From the NCBI GenBank assembly GCA_021780935.1, contig JAJXXT010000100.1, forward strand, positions 1 to 53,302: a stretch of DNA of 53,302 nucleotides, given 5' to 3'. Within the stretch, counting starts at the first letter, position 1; every line of letters begins with the position of its first letter. The position numbers and the translations under genes are program-made. The stretch is from Pseudomonadota bacterium (GTDB lineage Bacteria; Pseudomonadota; Alphaproteobacteria; Acetobacterales; Acetobacteraceae). Shown here one piece after another: positions 1 to 8,920 of the stretch. The notes beneath the pieces are model-generated. The model was not told the DNA's origin. It made no database searches and was given only the letters and a program-made list of their open reading frames with translations.

Positions 1-614
1 CGGCGGCGGCGGCGGCACGGCTCGCGGCGGGGCAGGACGAGACGCCCAAGCCCGGCAGCCTGGCCCACGGCGAGGCGGGCGAGGATGTGCGGATGATCGC
101 GACCCCGGCGATGGCGCTGGCGGCGGCGGCCGAGGTGGCGCGGGCGGCGGGGGTGGCGCCGCTGATCCTCGGCGACGCGCTGGAGGGCGAGGCGCGCGAG
201 GCGGGAACGCTGCTGGCGGGGATCGCCAAATCGGTGCGCGCGCATGGGCTGCCCGCGACCGCACCGGCGCTGCTGCTGTCGGGCGGGGAGACGACGGTGA
301 CGATTGGGCAGGAAGGCGCCGGGCGGGGCGGGCGTAACACCGAGTTTCTGCTGGCGCTGGCGGTGGCGCTGGGTGGCGAGGCCGGCATCTGGGCGCTGGC
401 CGGCGACACCGACGGCATCGACGGCACCGAGGATGCGGCCGGCGCGTTGGTGGCACCCGACACGCTGGCGCGAGCGCGGGCCCTCGGGCTCGATGCGCGG
501 GCGATGCTCGCGGGGCATGATTCCTATTCGCTGTTCAAGGCGCTGGGCGACCTGGTGGTGACCGGGCCGACGTTGACGAATGTCAACGATATCCGCGCCA
601 TTCTGATCGTATGA
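1..614 (+). CDS. Glycerate 2-kinase (MOFRL family), 5' end outside window
   Basis: The reading frame is open from the left edge, so only about the last 204 residues are present. The visible part matches the C-terminal MOFRL domain of glycerate 2-kinases (TtuD/GckA type), including GRGGRNTEF and the following ALAGDTDGIDGT segment that shapes the active site. The enzyme phosphorylates D-glycerate with ATP to 2-phosphoglycerate in the cytoplasm. The stop at 612-614 lies just before the pyruvate kinase start, so the two genes are probably cotranscribed. Together they would take glycerate (from tartrate, glyoxylate or hydroxypyruvate) through 2-phosphoglycerate, with enolase encoded elsewhere, to pyruvate. 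The family call is clear; the exact upstream pathway is inferred from context. Confidence 0.85.
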   Translation, partial: AAAAARLAAGQDETPKPGSLAHGEAGEDVRMIATPAMALAAAAEVARAAGVAPLILGDALEGEAREAGTLLAGIAKSVRAHGLPATAPALLLSGGETTVTIGQEGAGRGGRNTEFLLALAVALGGEAGIWALAGDTDGIDGTEDAAGALVAPDTLARARALGLDARAMLAGHDSYSLFKALGDLVVTGPTLTNVNDIRAILIV

Positions 615-624
615 GGAGGCGGTG

Positions 625-2058
625 ATGACGTCCCGACCCGTGCTGCGCCGGCGGCGGCGCACCAAGATCATTGCAACGCTCGGCCCGGCGAGTTCCACGG
701 CCGAGGTGCTGGCGCGGCTGCACCAGACCGGGGCCGACGTGTTTCGGCTCAACTTCTCGCACGGCGCCCATGAGGACCACGCGGCGCGGATCGGGATGAT
801 CCGCGAGATCGAGCGGCGGCTTGGCCGGCCGATCGGGATTCTCGCGGATGTGCAGGGGCCGAAGTTGCGCGTCGGGCGGTTCCAGGCCGGGCGGGTGGCG
901 TTGCAGACCGGCCAGGCGTTCACGCTCGACCTCAACCCGACGCCCGGGGATGCGCGCCGTGTGCAATTGCCGCACCCCGAGATCATCGCGGCGGCGGGCA
1001 TCGGCACCACGCTGCTGCTCGATGACGGGAAGCTGTGGCTGCGGGTGGCGCGCAAGCGCGAGGACCAGCTGGAGACGGAGGTGGTGACCGGTGGGCCGCT
1101 GTCCGACCGCAAAGGGGTGAATGTGCCCGACGTGGCGCTGCCGATCCCGGCGCTGACGGAGAAGGACCGCCTGGACCTCGACTTCGCGCTGGCGCACGGG
1201 GTGGATTTCATCGGGCTGTCCTTTGTGCAGCGGCCGGAGGACGTGGCGGAGGCGAGGCAGATCTGTGCCGGGCGCGCCTGGATCATGACCAAGATGGAAA
1301 AGCCGCAGGCGCTCGAGAATCTCGATGCGATTCTGGAACTGTCGGATGCGGTGATGGTGGCGCGCGGCGACCTCGGCGTGGAGCTGCCGCCCGAGGAGGT
1401 GCCGCTGGCGCAGAAGCGCATCGTGCGCGCGGCGCGCCGGCTCGGTAAGCCGGTGGTGGTGGCGACACAGATGCTGGAGAGCATGATCAGCGCGCCGGCG
1501 CCGACCCGCGCCGAGGCGAGCGACGTGGCGACCGCGGTGTTCGACGGGGCGGATGCGGTGATGCTGTCGGCCGAGACCGCGGCGGGGCAATATCCTTACG
1601 AAGCCGTCAATATCATGGACCGGATCGTGGCGCGCGTGGAGCAGGACCCGGGCTGGCGCGCCGGGATCGAGGCGTCGCGGCCGGAGCCGGAGCGGGCGAC
1701 GGCGGATGCGATCGCGGCGGCGGCGCGGCAGATCGCGCATACGATTACGGCGTCCGCGATCTGCGCGTTCACGGCCTCCGGTGCGACGGCGCTCAGGGTG
1801 GCGCGGGAGCGGCCGGAGGCGCCGGTGCTCGGGCTGACGCCCTCGATGGAGACCGCGCGGCGGCTCGCGCTGTGCTGGGGGGTGCATGCGCTGATGGTGC
1901 CGGAAGTGCACTCGATGACCGAGACGGTCGCACGGGCAACACGGATCGCCATGACCGAGGGGTTCGCGAGCCATGGCGCCGAGGTGGTGGTGGTGGCGGG
2001 GGTGCCGTTCGGGCAGGCGGGGACGACCAATGCGTTGCGCGTGGCGCACGTGAAATAG
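625..2058 (+). CDS. pyk: Pyruvate kinase
   Basis: Converts phosphoenolpyruvate and ADP to pyruvate and ATP. The product has 477 residues, normal for the family. The N-terminal barrel strand (RTKIIATLGPAS), the substrate/metal segment ending MTKMEKPQAL and the signature around VMVARGDLGVELP are all present, followed by VVATQMLESM and the C-terminal regulatory domain. ATG 625 is chosen because a GAGGAGG Shine-Dalgarno at 613-619 sits at good spacing; GTG 622 in the same frame is too close to it. It follows the glycerate kinase stop by 10 bases. This arrangement resembles ttuD-ttuE of tartrate/glycerate utilisation, so it may be a second, pathway-linked isozyme rather than the only pyruvate kinase; that cannot be decided here. 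Confidence 0.95.
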   Translation: MTSRPVLRRRRRTKIIATLGPASSTAEVLARLHQTGADVFRLNFSHGAHEDHAARIGMIREIERRLGRPIGILADVQGPKLRVGRFQAGRVALQTGQAFTLDLNPTPGDARRVQLPHPEIIAAAGIGTTLLLDDGKLWLRVARKREDQLETEVVTGGPLSDRKGVNVPDVALPIPALTEKDRLDLDFALAHGVDFIGLSFVQRPEDVAEARQICAGRAWIMTKMEKPQALENLDAILELSDAVMVARGDLGVELPPEEVPLAQKRIVRAARRLGKPVVVATQMLESMISAPAPTRAEASDVATAVFDGADAVMLSAETAAGQYPYEAVNIMDRIVARVEQDPGWRAGIEASRPEPERATADAIAAAARQIAHTITASAICAFTASGATALRVARERPEAPVLGLTPSMETARRLALCWGVHALMVPEVHSMTETVARATRIAMTEGFASHGAEVVVVAGVPFGQAGTTNALRVAHVK

Positions 2059-2086
2059 GGCGCGTGGCGCACGTGAGATAGGGCGC
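2041..2086 (+). repeat. 23-bp tandem duplication across the pyk stop codon
   Basis: Bases 2041-2063 and 2064-2086 are the same 23-bp unit with one A/G difference. The first copy holds the last five sense codons and the TAG stop (2056-2058) of pyk; the second copy is just outside the gene. This is one of three such stop-proximal duplications in the window. Confidence 0.9.
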
Positions 2087-2149
2087 GCCGGCGGTGTTCA
2101 CTGCTTCTTCATCACCCGGGCTCTATGGCCGGAGGATGCAGGAGGTCCC

Positions 2150-3910
2150 GTGGACGATTCTTCCGCCTTGATCGGTCAAGACGCGATGGACCCGACCCAA
2201 GCGGCGGCCGACCCCGCGGCCCACGACTGGTCAGCGGTGACGGACTTTGCGACGGCGCTCGACCGGCTGGGGCTTGGGCTGTGCGTGTTCGATGGCGAGC
2301 ACCGGTTGCGGATGGCCAACCGCGCCTATGCCGAGCTCTATCGCCTGACGCCGGCGCGGGTGCGGCCGGGGATGTCGTTCGCCGAGATCGTGGCGATGCG
2401 CGAGGCGGCGAACACGGTGCCGGCGATGGCAGCGCGCGATTATGTCGCCTGGCGCCGGCGGCTGGCGCGCAACGCCGGGCGGCTCGACAGCGAGGTGGAG
2501 CTGCGCGACGGGCGGACCGTTGCGATCGTGCATCAGCCCACCGCGGATGGCGGTTGGGTTTCGACCCATGAGGATATCTCCGAGCGGCGCCGGCGCGAGC
2601 ACGAGACGCATCAGCTCGCCTGGCACGACCCGACAACGGGCCTGGCGAGCCACGCGCTGCTGGCTACCAGGCTCGAGGCGCTGGCACGGCCGGGGGCGGA
2701 GATGCCGGTTGCGGTTCTGGCGCTCGATATCGATCGGTTCAAATCGGTGAGCCAGTCGCTCGGGCTCGGGCGCGCGGGCAAGGAGGCGACGCAGGCGCTG
2801 CTGCGGCAGGTGGCGCAGCGGCTAGCGCGGATTGCCGGGGAATCGGCGACGCTGGCGCGGCTTGGTGCCGATCGTTTCGTTCTGTTGCAGACCGGCACGG
2901 CCCAGCCGCTGGCGGCGCGCAAGGCGGCGGCGGAACTGCTGGGCGCCTTCGATGCGTCGTTCGAGGTTGCGGGAAGTCGATTGCTGCTGCGGGCGAGCGT
3001 GGGTATCGCGCTGGCGGCAGCACCGGAGAACGTGGGGGCCTGTCTGCCGCACGCGGACCTGGCCCTGTTGCGGGCCAAGAGCGAGGGCGGCGGACGTCTG
3101 CGGTTCTATGAGCCGGAGATGGACACGATGCAGCAGCGGCGCCAGGCGCTGGAGATGGATCTGCGTCACGCGCTGGAGCATGGCGAGTTCGAGATCCACT
3201 ACCAGCCATTCCTGGACCTGCTGACCAACGAGATCGTGGGGTTCGAGGCATTGGCGCGCTGGCGACACAAGGAGCGGGGGATGATCGCGCCCGCCGATTT
3301 CATTCCGCTGGCCGAGCAGACAGGGCTGATCGAGAAACTCGGCGCCTGGGTGCTGCAGGGTGCGTGCCGCACCATCGCGGACTGGCCGGGCGAGCCGAGC
3401 CTCGCCGTCAACCTCTCGCCGGTGCAGGTGCGCAACCCCCAGATCGTGGCAACGGTGCAGGAGGCGCTGCGCTGCTCGGGCCTGCCGCCCCATCGTCTCG
3501 AACTCGAAATCACCGAGGGCGTCCTGCTGACCGACGGGCCGGGGTCGCTTGCCACCATGCAGCGGCTGAAATCGCTCGGCGTGCGGATTTCCATGGATGA
3601 TTTCGGGACCGGGTATTCCTCGCTCGCGTATCTGCGGAATTTCGCCTTCGATCGGATCAAGATCGACCGTTCCTTCGTCAGCGGCTTTCCGGCGAGCCGC
3701 GATTGCGCCGCGATCGTGCATGCTATTCTGGGGCTCGGGCGCAGCCTCGGCATCGCGGTGACGGCGGAGGGGGTGGAGACCGCGGAACAACTCGAACGCA
3801 TGCGTGCCGAGGGTTGCGACGCGGCGCAGGGCTATCTGATTTCCCGCCCGCTGCCGGCCGAGCAGGCGCGGGCGCTGCTGACGCGCGAAGTGGGGATGGC
3901 GGCGGTCTAG
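2150..3910 (+). CDS. PAS-GGDEF-EAL protein, probable c-di-GMP phosphodiesterase
   Basis: The 586-residue protein has an N-terminal PAS-like sensor (about 30-148), a GGDEF domain (about 155-318) and an EAL domain (about 332-580). The GGDEF signature is degenerate: residues 239-243 read GADRF, so cyclase activity is unlikely. The EAL domain keeps its catalytic set: EAL at 366-368, N421, E453, DDFGTGYSSL at 483-492, K504, E540 and Q560. It is therefore expected to hydrolyse c-di-GMP, with the GGDEF domain possibly acting as a GTP-binding regulator, as known for similar proteins. No transmembrane segment is visible, so it should be cytoplasmic. GTG 2150 is used because AGGAGG (2140-2145) lies four bases upstream. 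It converges on ada and shares the CTAG stop palindrome at 3907-3910. Confidence 0.93.
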   Translation: MDDSSALIGQDAMDPTQAAADPAAHDWSAVTDFATALDRLGLGLCVFDGEHRLRMANRAYAELYRLTPARVRPGMSFAEIVAMREAANTVPAMAARDYVAWRRRLARNAGRLDSEVELRDGRTVAIVHQPTADGGWVSTHEDISERRRREHETHQLAWHDPTTGLASHALLATRLEALARPGAEMPVAVLALDIDRFKSVSQSLGLGRAGKEATQALLRQVAQRLARIAGESATLARLGADRFVLLQTGTAQPLAARKAAAELLGAFDASFEVAGSRLLLRASVGIALAAAPENVGACLPHADLALLRAKSEGGGRLRFYEPEMDTMQQRRQALEMDLRHALEHGEFEIHYQPFLDLLTNEIVGFEALARWRHKERGMIAPADFIPLAEQTGLIEKLGAWVLQGACRTIADWPGEPSLAVNLSPVQVRNPQIVATVQEALRCSGLPPHRLELEITEGVLLTDGPGSLATMQRLKSLGVRISMDDFGTGYSSLAYLRNFAFDRIKIDRSFVSGFPASRDCAAIVHAILGLGRSLGIAVTAEGVETAEQLERMRAEGCDAAQGYLISRPLPAEQARALLTREVGMAAV

Positions 3911-4971
3911 CCGACCGACTTCGCCTCCCGCGCGAGCATCGCCTGCTTGCGCGGGATGCCCCAGCGGTAGCCGGTGAGCGTGCCGTCCGCGCCCAGAACG
4001 CGGTGGCAGGGCACGGCGAGCGAGACCGGATTGCGGGCGCAGCCGCGCGCGACCGCGCGGACCGATTTCGGCTCGCCCATCGCCGCGGCGAGCGCGCCGT
4101 AGGTGGTGGTCTGACCAAGCGGGATGCGGCGCAGCGCCTCCCAGACACGCAGCTGGAAGGCGGTGCCGCGCAAATCGAGAGGCAGGTCGAGCGCGGCGCG
4201 CGGCTCGGTCATGAAATCCACCACCGTCTCCAGTGTGGCGGCGAGGCCGGCCTGGTCCGCGACAATGCGCGCACGCGGGAAGCGCTGGCGCAGGTCGCCG
4301 AGCAGCGCCGCATCCGGCTCCGCGAAGCCGAGGAAGCAGACGCCGCGATCGGTTGCGGCAACGAGGAGGCGGCCGAAGGGAGAATCCGCGAGCGCGGTGC
4401 GGATGGTCTCGCCGGCGCCGCCGCGGCGCGCCGCACCGGGGGTCATGCCGAGGAGTTCCGGTGCCTCGTAGACGCGGCTTTCCGAGCCGAAGCCGGCCTC
4501 GGCGATCGCGTCCGCGACGCGGGTGCCGGTGGCCAGCGAAGCCGCGAGGCGGCGGGCGCGCACGCCCTCGGCGAAGCTGCGGGGGGTAAGGCCGGTGTGG
4601 TCGCGAAACAGGCGCAGGAAATGAAAGCGGGAATAGCCCGCCCGTTTCGCAAGCGCATCGAGCGAGGGAATGGTCTCGGCCGCGGTGATGGCGGCACAGG
4701 CATCGGCGACGACGGTGCGGGCGAGGGCGGCGCGCGTGCCGTCCGGGTCGCAGCGACGGCAGGCACGAAAGCCGGCGGCGAGTGCCGCGGCGCTGTCGGC
4801 GAAGAAGCGGACATTCTGCCGGCGCGGGCGTGGCGAGGGGCAGGTGGTGCGGCAATAGACGCCCATCGTCGCGACGCCGTAGAGGAAATCCGCGGGTTCG
4901 CGCGCCAGCACGGTCTGCCAGCGTGCATCCTCGGTGCCCGTCTCTGCGATGCGGTTCGTCATGCCGTCCAT
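3907..4971 (-). CDS. ada: Bifunctional Ada: transcriptional activator and O6-methylguanine-DNA methyltransferase
   Basis: A full-length, three-part Ada of 354 residues. The N-terminal zinc domain has the four cysteines C40, C44, C71 and C74, of which the first accepts methyl groups from methylphosphotriesters. An AraC-type helix-turn-helix region follows (about 85-175). The C-terminal methyltransferase domain has the PCHRV motif with acceptor C322. The spacing matches E. coli Ada (C38, C42, C69, C72, C321) almost residue for residue. Start ATG 4971 is preceded by AAGGAG with 8-base spacing; the frame stays open further upstream but lacks homology there. No alkB follows. Ada normally activates its own transcription after methylation, so autoregulation is expected. 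Confidence 0.95.
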   Translation of the reverse strand: MDGMTNRIAETGTEDARWQTVLAREPADFLYGVATMGVYCRTTCPSPRPRRQNVRFFADSAAALAAGFRACRRCDPDGTRAALARTVVADACAAITAAETIPSLDALAKRAGYSRFHFLRLFRDHTGLTPRSFAEGVRARRLAASLATGTRVADAIAEAGFGSESRVYEAPELLGMTPGAARRGGAGETIRTALADSPFGRLLVAATDRGVCFLGFAEPDAALLGDLRQRFPRARIVADQAGLAATLETVVDFMTEPRAALDLPLDLRGTAFQLRVWEALRRIPLGQTTTYGALAAAMGEPKSVRAVARGCARNPVSLAVPCHRVLGADGTLTGYRWGIPRKQAMLAREAKSVG

Positions 4972-5035
4972 GGTCCGGTCTCCTTTGCGGCGCCGGGTAT
5001 GGGCCAGCGTGTCGGGGGCCGCCATCCGGGCGTTG

Positions 5036-6283
5036 CTATGGTTGCGGCAGGGACGGCGGCCGCAGGAGGCGGGCGGCGGCCGCGGCGAGGGCCGCCGTGG
5101 CGCGGACCAGGTCGGGCTCGCGCGTGTCCTCGGCGGTGTGGTGGCTGATGCCGCCGATACTGGGCGCGAACAGCATCGCCGCCGGCATGATGCGGGCGAT
5201 CTGCTGGGCGTCGTGGCCGGCGCCGCTCGGCATGTCCTGCCAGTTGCCTGGGGCGGCGTGCTCGCAGGCGGCTTGCAGGGCGGCGCGCAGGGCGGGGGCC
5301 ATGACCGCCGGGGCGGTCGCGCGCAGCCGGGTGACGGTGACGCGGCAGGGGCCCCTGCCCTCCTGCTCCGCGAGCTGCATGAGCAGCGCCTCCAGACGGT
5401 CGAGGACCGTCTCATCCGTGTCGCGGGTCTGGAAGATCATGGTGGCGGCGCCAGGAATGATGCTGGCGGCACCTGGCTCCAGCTCGATACGCCCGATGGT
5501 CCAGACGGTGCGGGCGGCGGCGGCGGCGGGAAATTCGGCGGCGATGGCGCCGGCGAGGCGTACCAGCGCGGCGCCGGCGTCGTGGCGCAGGCGCATCGGC
5601 GTTGTGCCGGCGTGGTTTTGTTCACCTTCAAAACGAACACGGTAGCCGCGCAGGCCGACGATGGCGCTGACCACGCCGAGCGTCTGGCCGGTGCTGTCGA
5701 GTTCCGGCCCCTGTTCGATGTGCAGCTCGATAAAGCCCAGGTAGCGCGAGGGGTCGAGGCGCAGGCGGGGGCGGCCGGCATAGCCCGCCGCGGCGAGGGC
5801 GGCGCGCAGGGAAAGCAAGTCGCGGTTGCTGGCGGCGTCGATCTCGGCCTCGGTGACGTCGCCGATGGCGGAGCGACTGCCGAGCATGGTGCCGAAATGC
5901 CCCTCCTCGTCGGCGAAGGCGGCGACGTCGATGCCGGCGCCGAGGCTGCGGGCGACTTCCAGCGCCGCGACGCAGCCGAGCGCGCCGTCGAGCCAACCGC
6001 CATGGGGCTGGGTTTCGAGATGGCTGCCGAGGAGCAGGTGCGGGCCGGGCGCGGGATCGCGGGCGAGAATGTTGCCGATGCCGTCGATGGTGACCTCAAG
6101 CCCGGCCTCGCGGGCGCGCCCGGCGAACCAGTCCCGCGCCGCGATGTCCTGCGGCGAAAACGTGGGGCGGTGGACACCGTTTCCATCGCGGCCGAAGGCG
6201 CGCAGGGCATGGAGGTCGGCGAGGAAGCGGGCGGCGTCGATGGTCGTGACGCCCCGCTCCCGAGACGGGTTTTCAGGGGGCAA
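5036..6283 (-). CDS. M20 family Zn-dependent amidohydrolase (N-carbamoyl-L-amino acid hydrolase / allantoate amidohydrolase type)
   Basis: The product of 415 residues has the usual length for the AllC/HyuC branch of M20 peptidases. Predicted metal ligands are H88 (GSHLE), D99 (WLDG), E126/E127 (ADEEG) and H188 (ELHIEQGP), with a late GAGHDA histidine. The dimerisation lid segment lies between about 205 and 320. Enzymes of this group split carbamoyl or ureido groups from N-carbamoyl amino acids, allantoate or ureidoglycolate; which one cannot be read from sequence. The start is TTG 6283: no ATG or GTG is available, and GGAGGG (6298-6293) is 9 bases upstream. It overlaps the end of the binding-protein gene by 11 bases, so the two are translationally coupled. 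Confidence 0.85.
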   Translation of the reverse strand: MPPENPSRERGVTTIDAARFLADLHALRAFGRDGNGVHRPTFSPQDIAARDWFAGRAREAGLEVTIDGIGNILARDPAPGPHLLLGSHLETQPHGGWLDGALGCVAALEVARSLGAGIDVAAFADEEGHFGTMLGSRSAIGDVTEAEIDAASNRDLLSLRAALAAAGYAGRPRLRLDPSRYLGFIELHIEQGPELDSTGQTLGVVSAIVGLRGYRVRFEGEQNHAGTTPMRLRHDAGAALVRLAGAIAAEFPAAAAARTVWTIGRIELEPGAASIIPGAATMIFQTRDTDETVLDRLEALLMQLAEQEGRGPCRVTVTRLRATAPAVMAPALRAALQAACEHAAPGNWQDMPSGAGHDAQQIARIMPAAMLFAPSIGGISHHTAEDTREPDLVRATAALAAAAARLLRPPSLPQP

Positions 6284-7796
6284 GCGTCATGCCCTCCGGC
6301 CGCCAAAGTCCGTCGGGGCGGCCGTGGAAGCCGTGCACCTTGGCCGAGAGGCCCCAGAGCATGGTGAAATGATACAGCACGATGTCGGGCGATTGCTGTT
6401 CGAAGATAGCGACGGCCTTGTCATAGAAGGGTTTGCGCTGGGCGAACGAGGCACCCTCCGAGCCCTGGACGATGAGCTTGTCAAAGGCCGGGCTGCAGAA
6501 ATGGCCCCAGTTGGTGAAGCCCTTGCAGGTGAGCCAGATCGGCATGTTGCCGTCGGGATCGATGCGGCCGGACCAGAGCAGCATCACCGCCTGGAAATTG
6601 CCGGAGCGGGCGTTGCCGATCAGGCCCGCGGCTTCCTCGGAGACGAGTTTCACGTCGAAGCCCGCGGATTTGGTCATGGCCTGGATGATCTCGCCGGTCT
6701 GGCGGTCGAGCGAGTCGGTGCCGACCTGCAACGTCACGCTGACCCGCTTGTAGCCGGCGGCGGCGAGGAGTTTCTTGGCGGCGGCGATGTTGCGGCCGGG
6801 CACCGGGTAGGCCTTGTCGAAATAGGCGCTGCCCGGCACCTCCATCTGGTTCGAGGGGATGTACTGGCCGTTGAAGGCCACGTTGTTGAGAGCGGCGCGG
6901 TCGATGGCCAGTGCGAAGGCGCGGCGCACACTGGCGTGGCGGCCGAGCGGATTGTCCGCCGCCTTGCCGTTGGCGACGTTGATCTCGATCAGCGTGTAGC
7001 CGATCGACGGGGTTTTGACGATGGCCAGCCCCTTGCGCGCGGCAATCTCGGCGACGTCGGTGGGCGCGATGTGGTCGGCGATGTCGAGCGCGCCGGCCTC
7101 AAGATCCGTCTTGCGCACGGCGGCGCTGGTGACGGTGCTGAACACGATGCCGGGCAGGTGGATCGCCTTCGCGTTCCAGTAGCCAGGCCAGCGGCGCAGC
7201 GTGATGTGGTCCTGCGCGATACGGTTCTGGAAGGCGAAGGGGCCGGCGCAGACCGGGTGGGCGGCGATCTGGTCGCGCGGCAGGCCGAGGATTTTCGGCG
7301 AATAGGGCGTGCCGACGCGGTTGGTGAGGGTGGCGAGGAGCGGCGCGTAGGGGTGGGAGAGGGTGATGCGGATCGTCGTCGGGTTTATCACCTGCCAGCC
7401 GGAGATCGCGGCCATCTCGGCCTTGCGGATGGAATAGGGCGCGGTCTTGTAGCGCTTGAGGTTGGCGGCGATCGAGGCGGCATCGAGCGGCGTGCCGTCC
7501 TGGTAGTTGACGCCGTGGCGCAGATGCAGCGTGAGGGCGAGACGGTCGGGCGACCATTGCCAGGACGTCGCCAGCTCCGGGATGAATTTGAGACTGGGCG
7601 AGAGGTCGATGAGGCTGTCGCACATCTCCGTGGTGACGATGCGGTTGGTGTAGCTGCCATCCGTCGCGGGGTCGAGCGGCTGCGGCTCGAACTCCAGGGC
7701 GACGCGCAGCGGGTGCGGCTGGGCGGCGCTGGCGACCCGTGCGCCGAGAGGCAGCGCCAGGGTCAGGGCCGTGATGATCGTTGTGGCCAGCCGCAT
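6273..7796 (-). CDS. ABC transporter periplasmic substrate-binding protein, family 5 (peptide/opine/nickel type)
   Basis: A 507-residue SBP_bac_5 protein. Residues 1-25 form a Sec signal peptide ending VASAA, with no lipobox cysteine, so it should be free in the periplasm. The mature part has the family hallmarks: LDPATDGSYTNRIV near the N-terminus, LRHGVNYQDGTPLDA, and the VRRAFALAIDR segment. ATG 7796 follows GGAGG with a 5-base gap. No permease or ATPase genes lie beside it; its only operon partner is the M20 amidohydrolase. This suggests the ligand is a small amide or carbamoylated compound fed to that enzyme, with membrane components encoded elsewhere. The ligand is unknown. Confidence 0.9.
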   Translation of the reverse strand: MRLATTIITALTLALPLGARVASAAQPHPLRVALEFEPQPLDPATDGSYTNRIVTTEMCDSLIDLSPSLKFIPELATSWQWSPDRLALTLHLRHGVNYQDGTPLDAASIAANLKRYKTAPYSIRKAEMAAISGWQVINPTTIRITLSHPYAPLLATLTNRVGTPYSPKILGLPRDQIAAHPVCAGPFAFQNRIAQDHITLRRWPGYWNAKAIHLPGIVFSTVTSAAVRKTDLEAGALDIADHIAPTDVAEIAARKGLAIVKTPSIGYTLIEINVANGKAADNPLGRHASVRRAFALAIDRAALNNVAFNGQYIPSNQMEVPGSAYFDKAYPVPGRNIAAAKKLLAAAGYKRVSVTLQVGTDSLDRQTGEIIQAMTKSAGFDVKLVSEEAAGLIGNARSGNFQAVMLLWSGRIDPDGNMPIWLTCKGFTNWGHFCSPAFDKLIVQGSEGASFAQRKPFYDKAVAIFEQQSPDIVLYHFTMLWGLSAKVHGFHGRPDGLWRPEGMTLAP

Positions 7797-7887
7797 CGAC
7801 GCCTCCGCTGTTGACGCCTGGATGCAAGCACGGATCGTGCCGGACGGCGAGGATGATTTTCGGCCGGCGGGTTTCGTTGTGTTGTCG

Positions 7888-8877
7888 TTACAACCCAGCG
7901 AACAGGGCGGTGGAAAAATAGCGCTCGGCGAAGCTCGGCACGATGGCGAGGATGCGCGCCCCGTGCGGCATGCCGCGCGCCTCCTCGATGGCGGCGGCGA
8001 GGGCGGCGCCGGCGGAGATTCCGACCGGGATGCCCTCGACGCGGGCCACCTGGCGGGCCATGGCGATCGCCTCGCGCTCGGTGACGCGGCGGATCGCGTC
8101 CATGCGCTCCAGTTCCAGCACCGCGGGCTTGAAGCCGGGGCCGAGGCCCTGGATGCCGTGCGGGCCGGGCTCGTCGCCGGAAAGGACGGCACTTTCCGCA
8201 GGTTCCACCAGCACCATGCGCAGGGCGGGCAGGCGCGGCTTGAGCGTGCGGGCGATGCCCGTCAGGGTGCCGCCGGTGCCGGCGCCGCCGACCACGACAT
8301 CGAGCCTGCCGGCGCAGTCCGCCCAGATTTCCTCGGCCGTGGTCGCTTCGTGGATGGCGGGGTTGGCGGGGTTGTCGAACTGGCGCGGCATCCAGGCGTT
8401 GGGCGTGGCGGCGAGGATGGCCTCGGCGCGGGCGATGGCGCCCTGCATGCCGGCGGCGGCCGGGGTGAGCTCCACCTCCGCCCCGAGCAGGCGCATCAGG
8501 CGGCGCCGTTCGACCGAGGCGCCGTCCGGCATGGTGACGATGAGCCGGTAGCCGCGGGCGGCGGCGACGAAGGCGAGCGCGATGCCGGTGTTGCCGGAGG
8601 TGGGCTCGACCAGGATCGAGCGCCCGCGGGCGATGCTGCCGGCGGCCTCGGCGGCGTCGATCATGGCCAGGCCGATGCGGTCCTTGACCGAGCCCAGCGG
8701 GTTCTGGAACTCGAGCTTGGCCAGGAGTTCGGCCTCGATGCCATGCGCGGCGGCGAGGCGCGAGAGCCGGACGACGGGGGTGCGGCCGACGAGATCGGTG
8801 ATGCTGTCGTGGATGCGGCCGGGCTGGTGCGCGCCGTCGGGGGCGGGATCGGCCCGGGGGAAGGATGAATCCGTCAT
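7888..8877 (-). CDS. cysK: Cysteine synthase A (O-acetylserine sulfhydrylase)
   Basis: PLP enzyme that makes cysteine from O-acetylserine and sulfide. It has 329 residues with the PLP lysine K65 in NPLGSVKDR, the substrate loop PTSGNTGIAL, the phosphate-binding GGAGTGGTLTG, and GISAGAA near the C-terminus. This is the plain CysK form without a CBS domain. It is transcribed away from an Rrf2 regulator across a 43-bp gap and lies close to cysJI on the other side, so sulfide made by sulfite reductase would be used here. ATG 8877 gives an N-terminal extension of about 20 residues before the conserved core; a later start is possible. Confidence 0.95.
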   Translation of the reverse strand: MTDSSFPRADPAPDGAHQPGRIHDSITDLVGRTPVVRLSRLAAAHGIEAELLAKLEFQNPLGSVKDRIGLAMIDAAEAAGSIARGRSILVEPTSGNTGIALAFVAAARGYRLIVTMPDGASVERRRLMRLLGAEVELTPAAAGMQGAIARAEAILAATPNAWMPRQFDNPANPAIHEATTAEEIWADCAGRLDVVVGGAGTGGTLTGIARTLKPRLPALRMVLVEPAESAVLSGDEPGPHGIQGLGPGFKPAVLELERMDAIRRVTEREAIAMARQVARVEGIPVGISAGAALAAAIEEARGMPHGARILAIVPSFAERYFSTALFAGL

Positions 8878-8888
8878 GCAGAGCGTTT

Positions 8889-8909
8889 ATCACGCGCGCG
8901 GATCGTGAT
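8889..8909. promoter_or_regulatory. Candidate operator between cysK and the Rrf2 regulator
   Basis: A perfect 6-bp inverted repeat, ATCACG (8889-8894) and CGTGAT (8904-8909), separated by 9 bases, fills most of the short divergent intergenic gap. Its position next to an Rrf2 gene makes it a reasonable binding-site candidate. This is an inference from symmetry and location. Confidence 0.4.
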
Positions 8910-8920
8910 TGAGTGGTTTC

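Noticed and set aside
583..2049. Long antisense open frame opposite pyk (488 codons)
   Set aside because: His/Arg/Pro-rich with no domain; it is the expected mirror of a GC-rich coding strand, and pyk explains the locus fully.
2822..4855. 677-codon antisense frame across the GGDEF-EAL gene and ada
   Set aside because: It spans two well-identified genes on different strands and shows only Arg/His/Pro low complexity.
5826..7814. 662-codon plus-strand frame opposite the M20 and binding-protein genes
   Set aside because: Gly/Ala/Val/Asp-rich shadow of genes with clear families on the minus strand.
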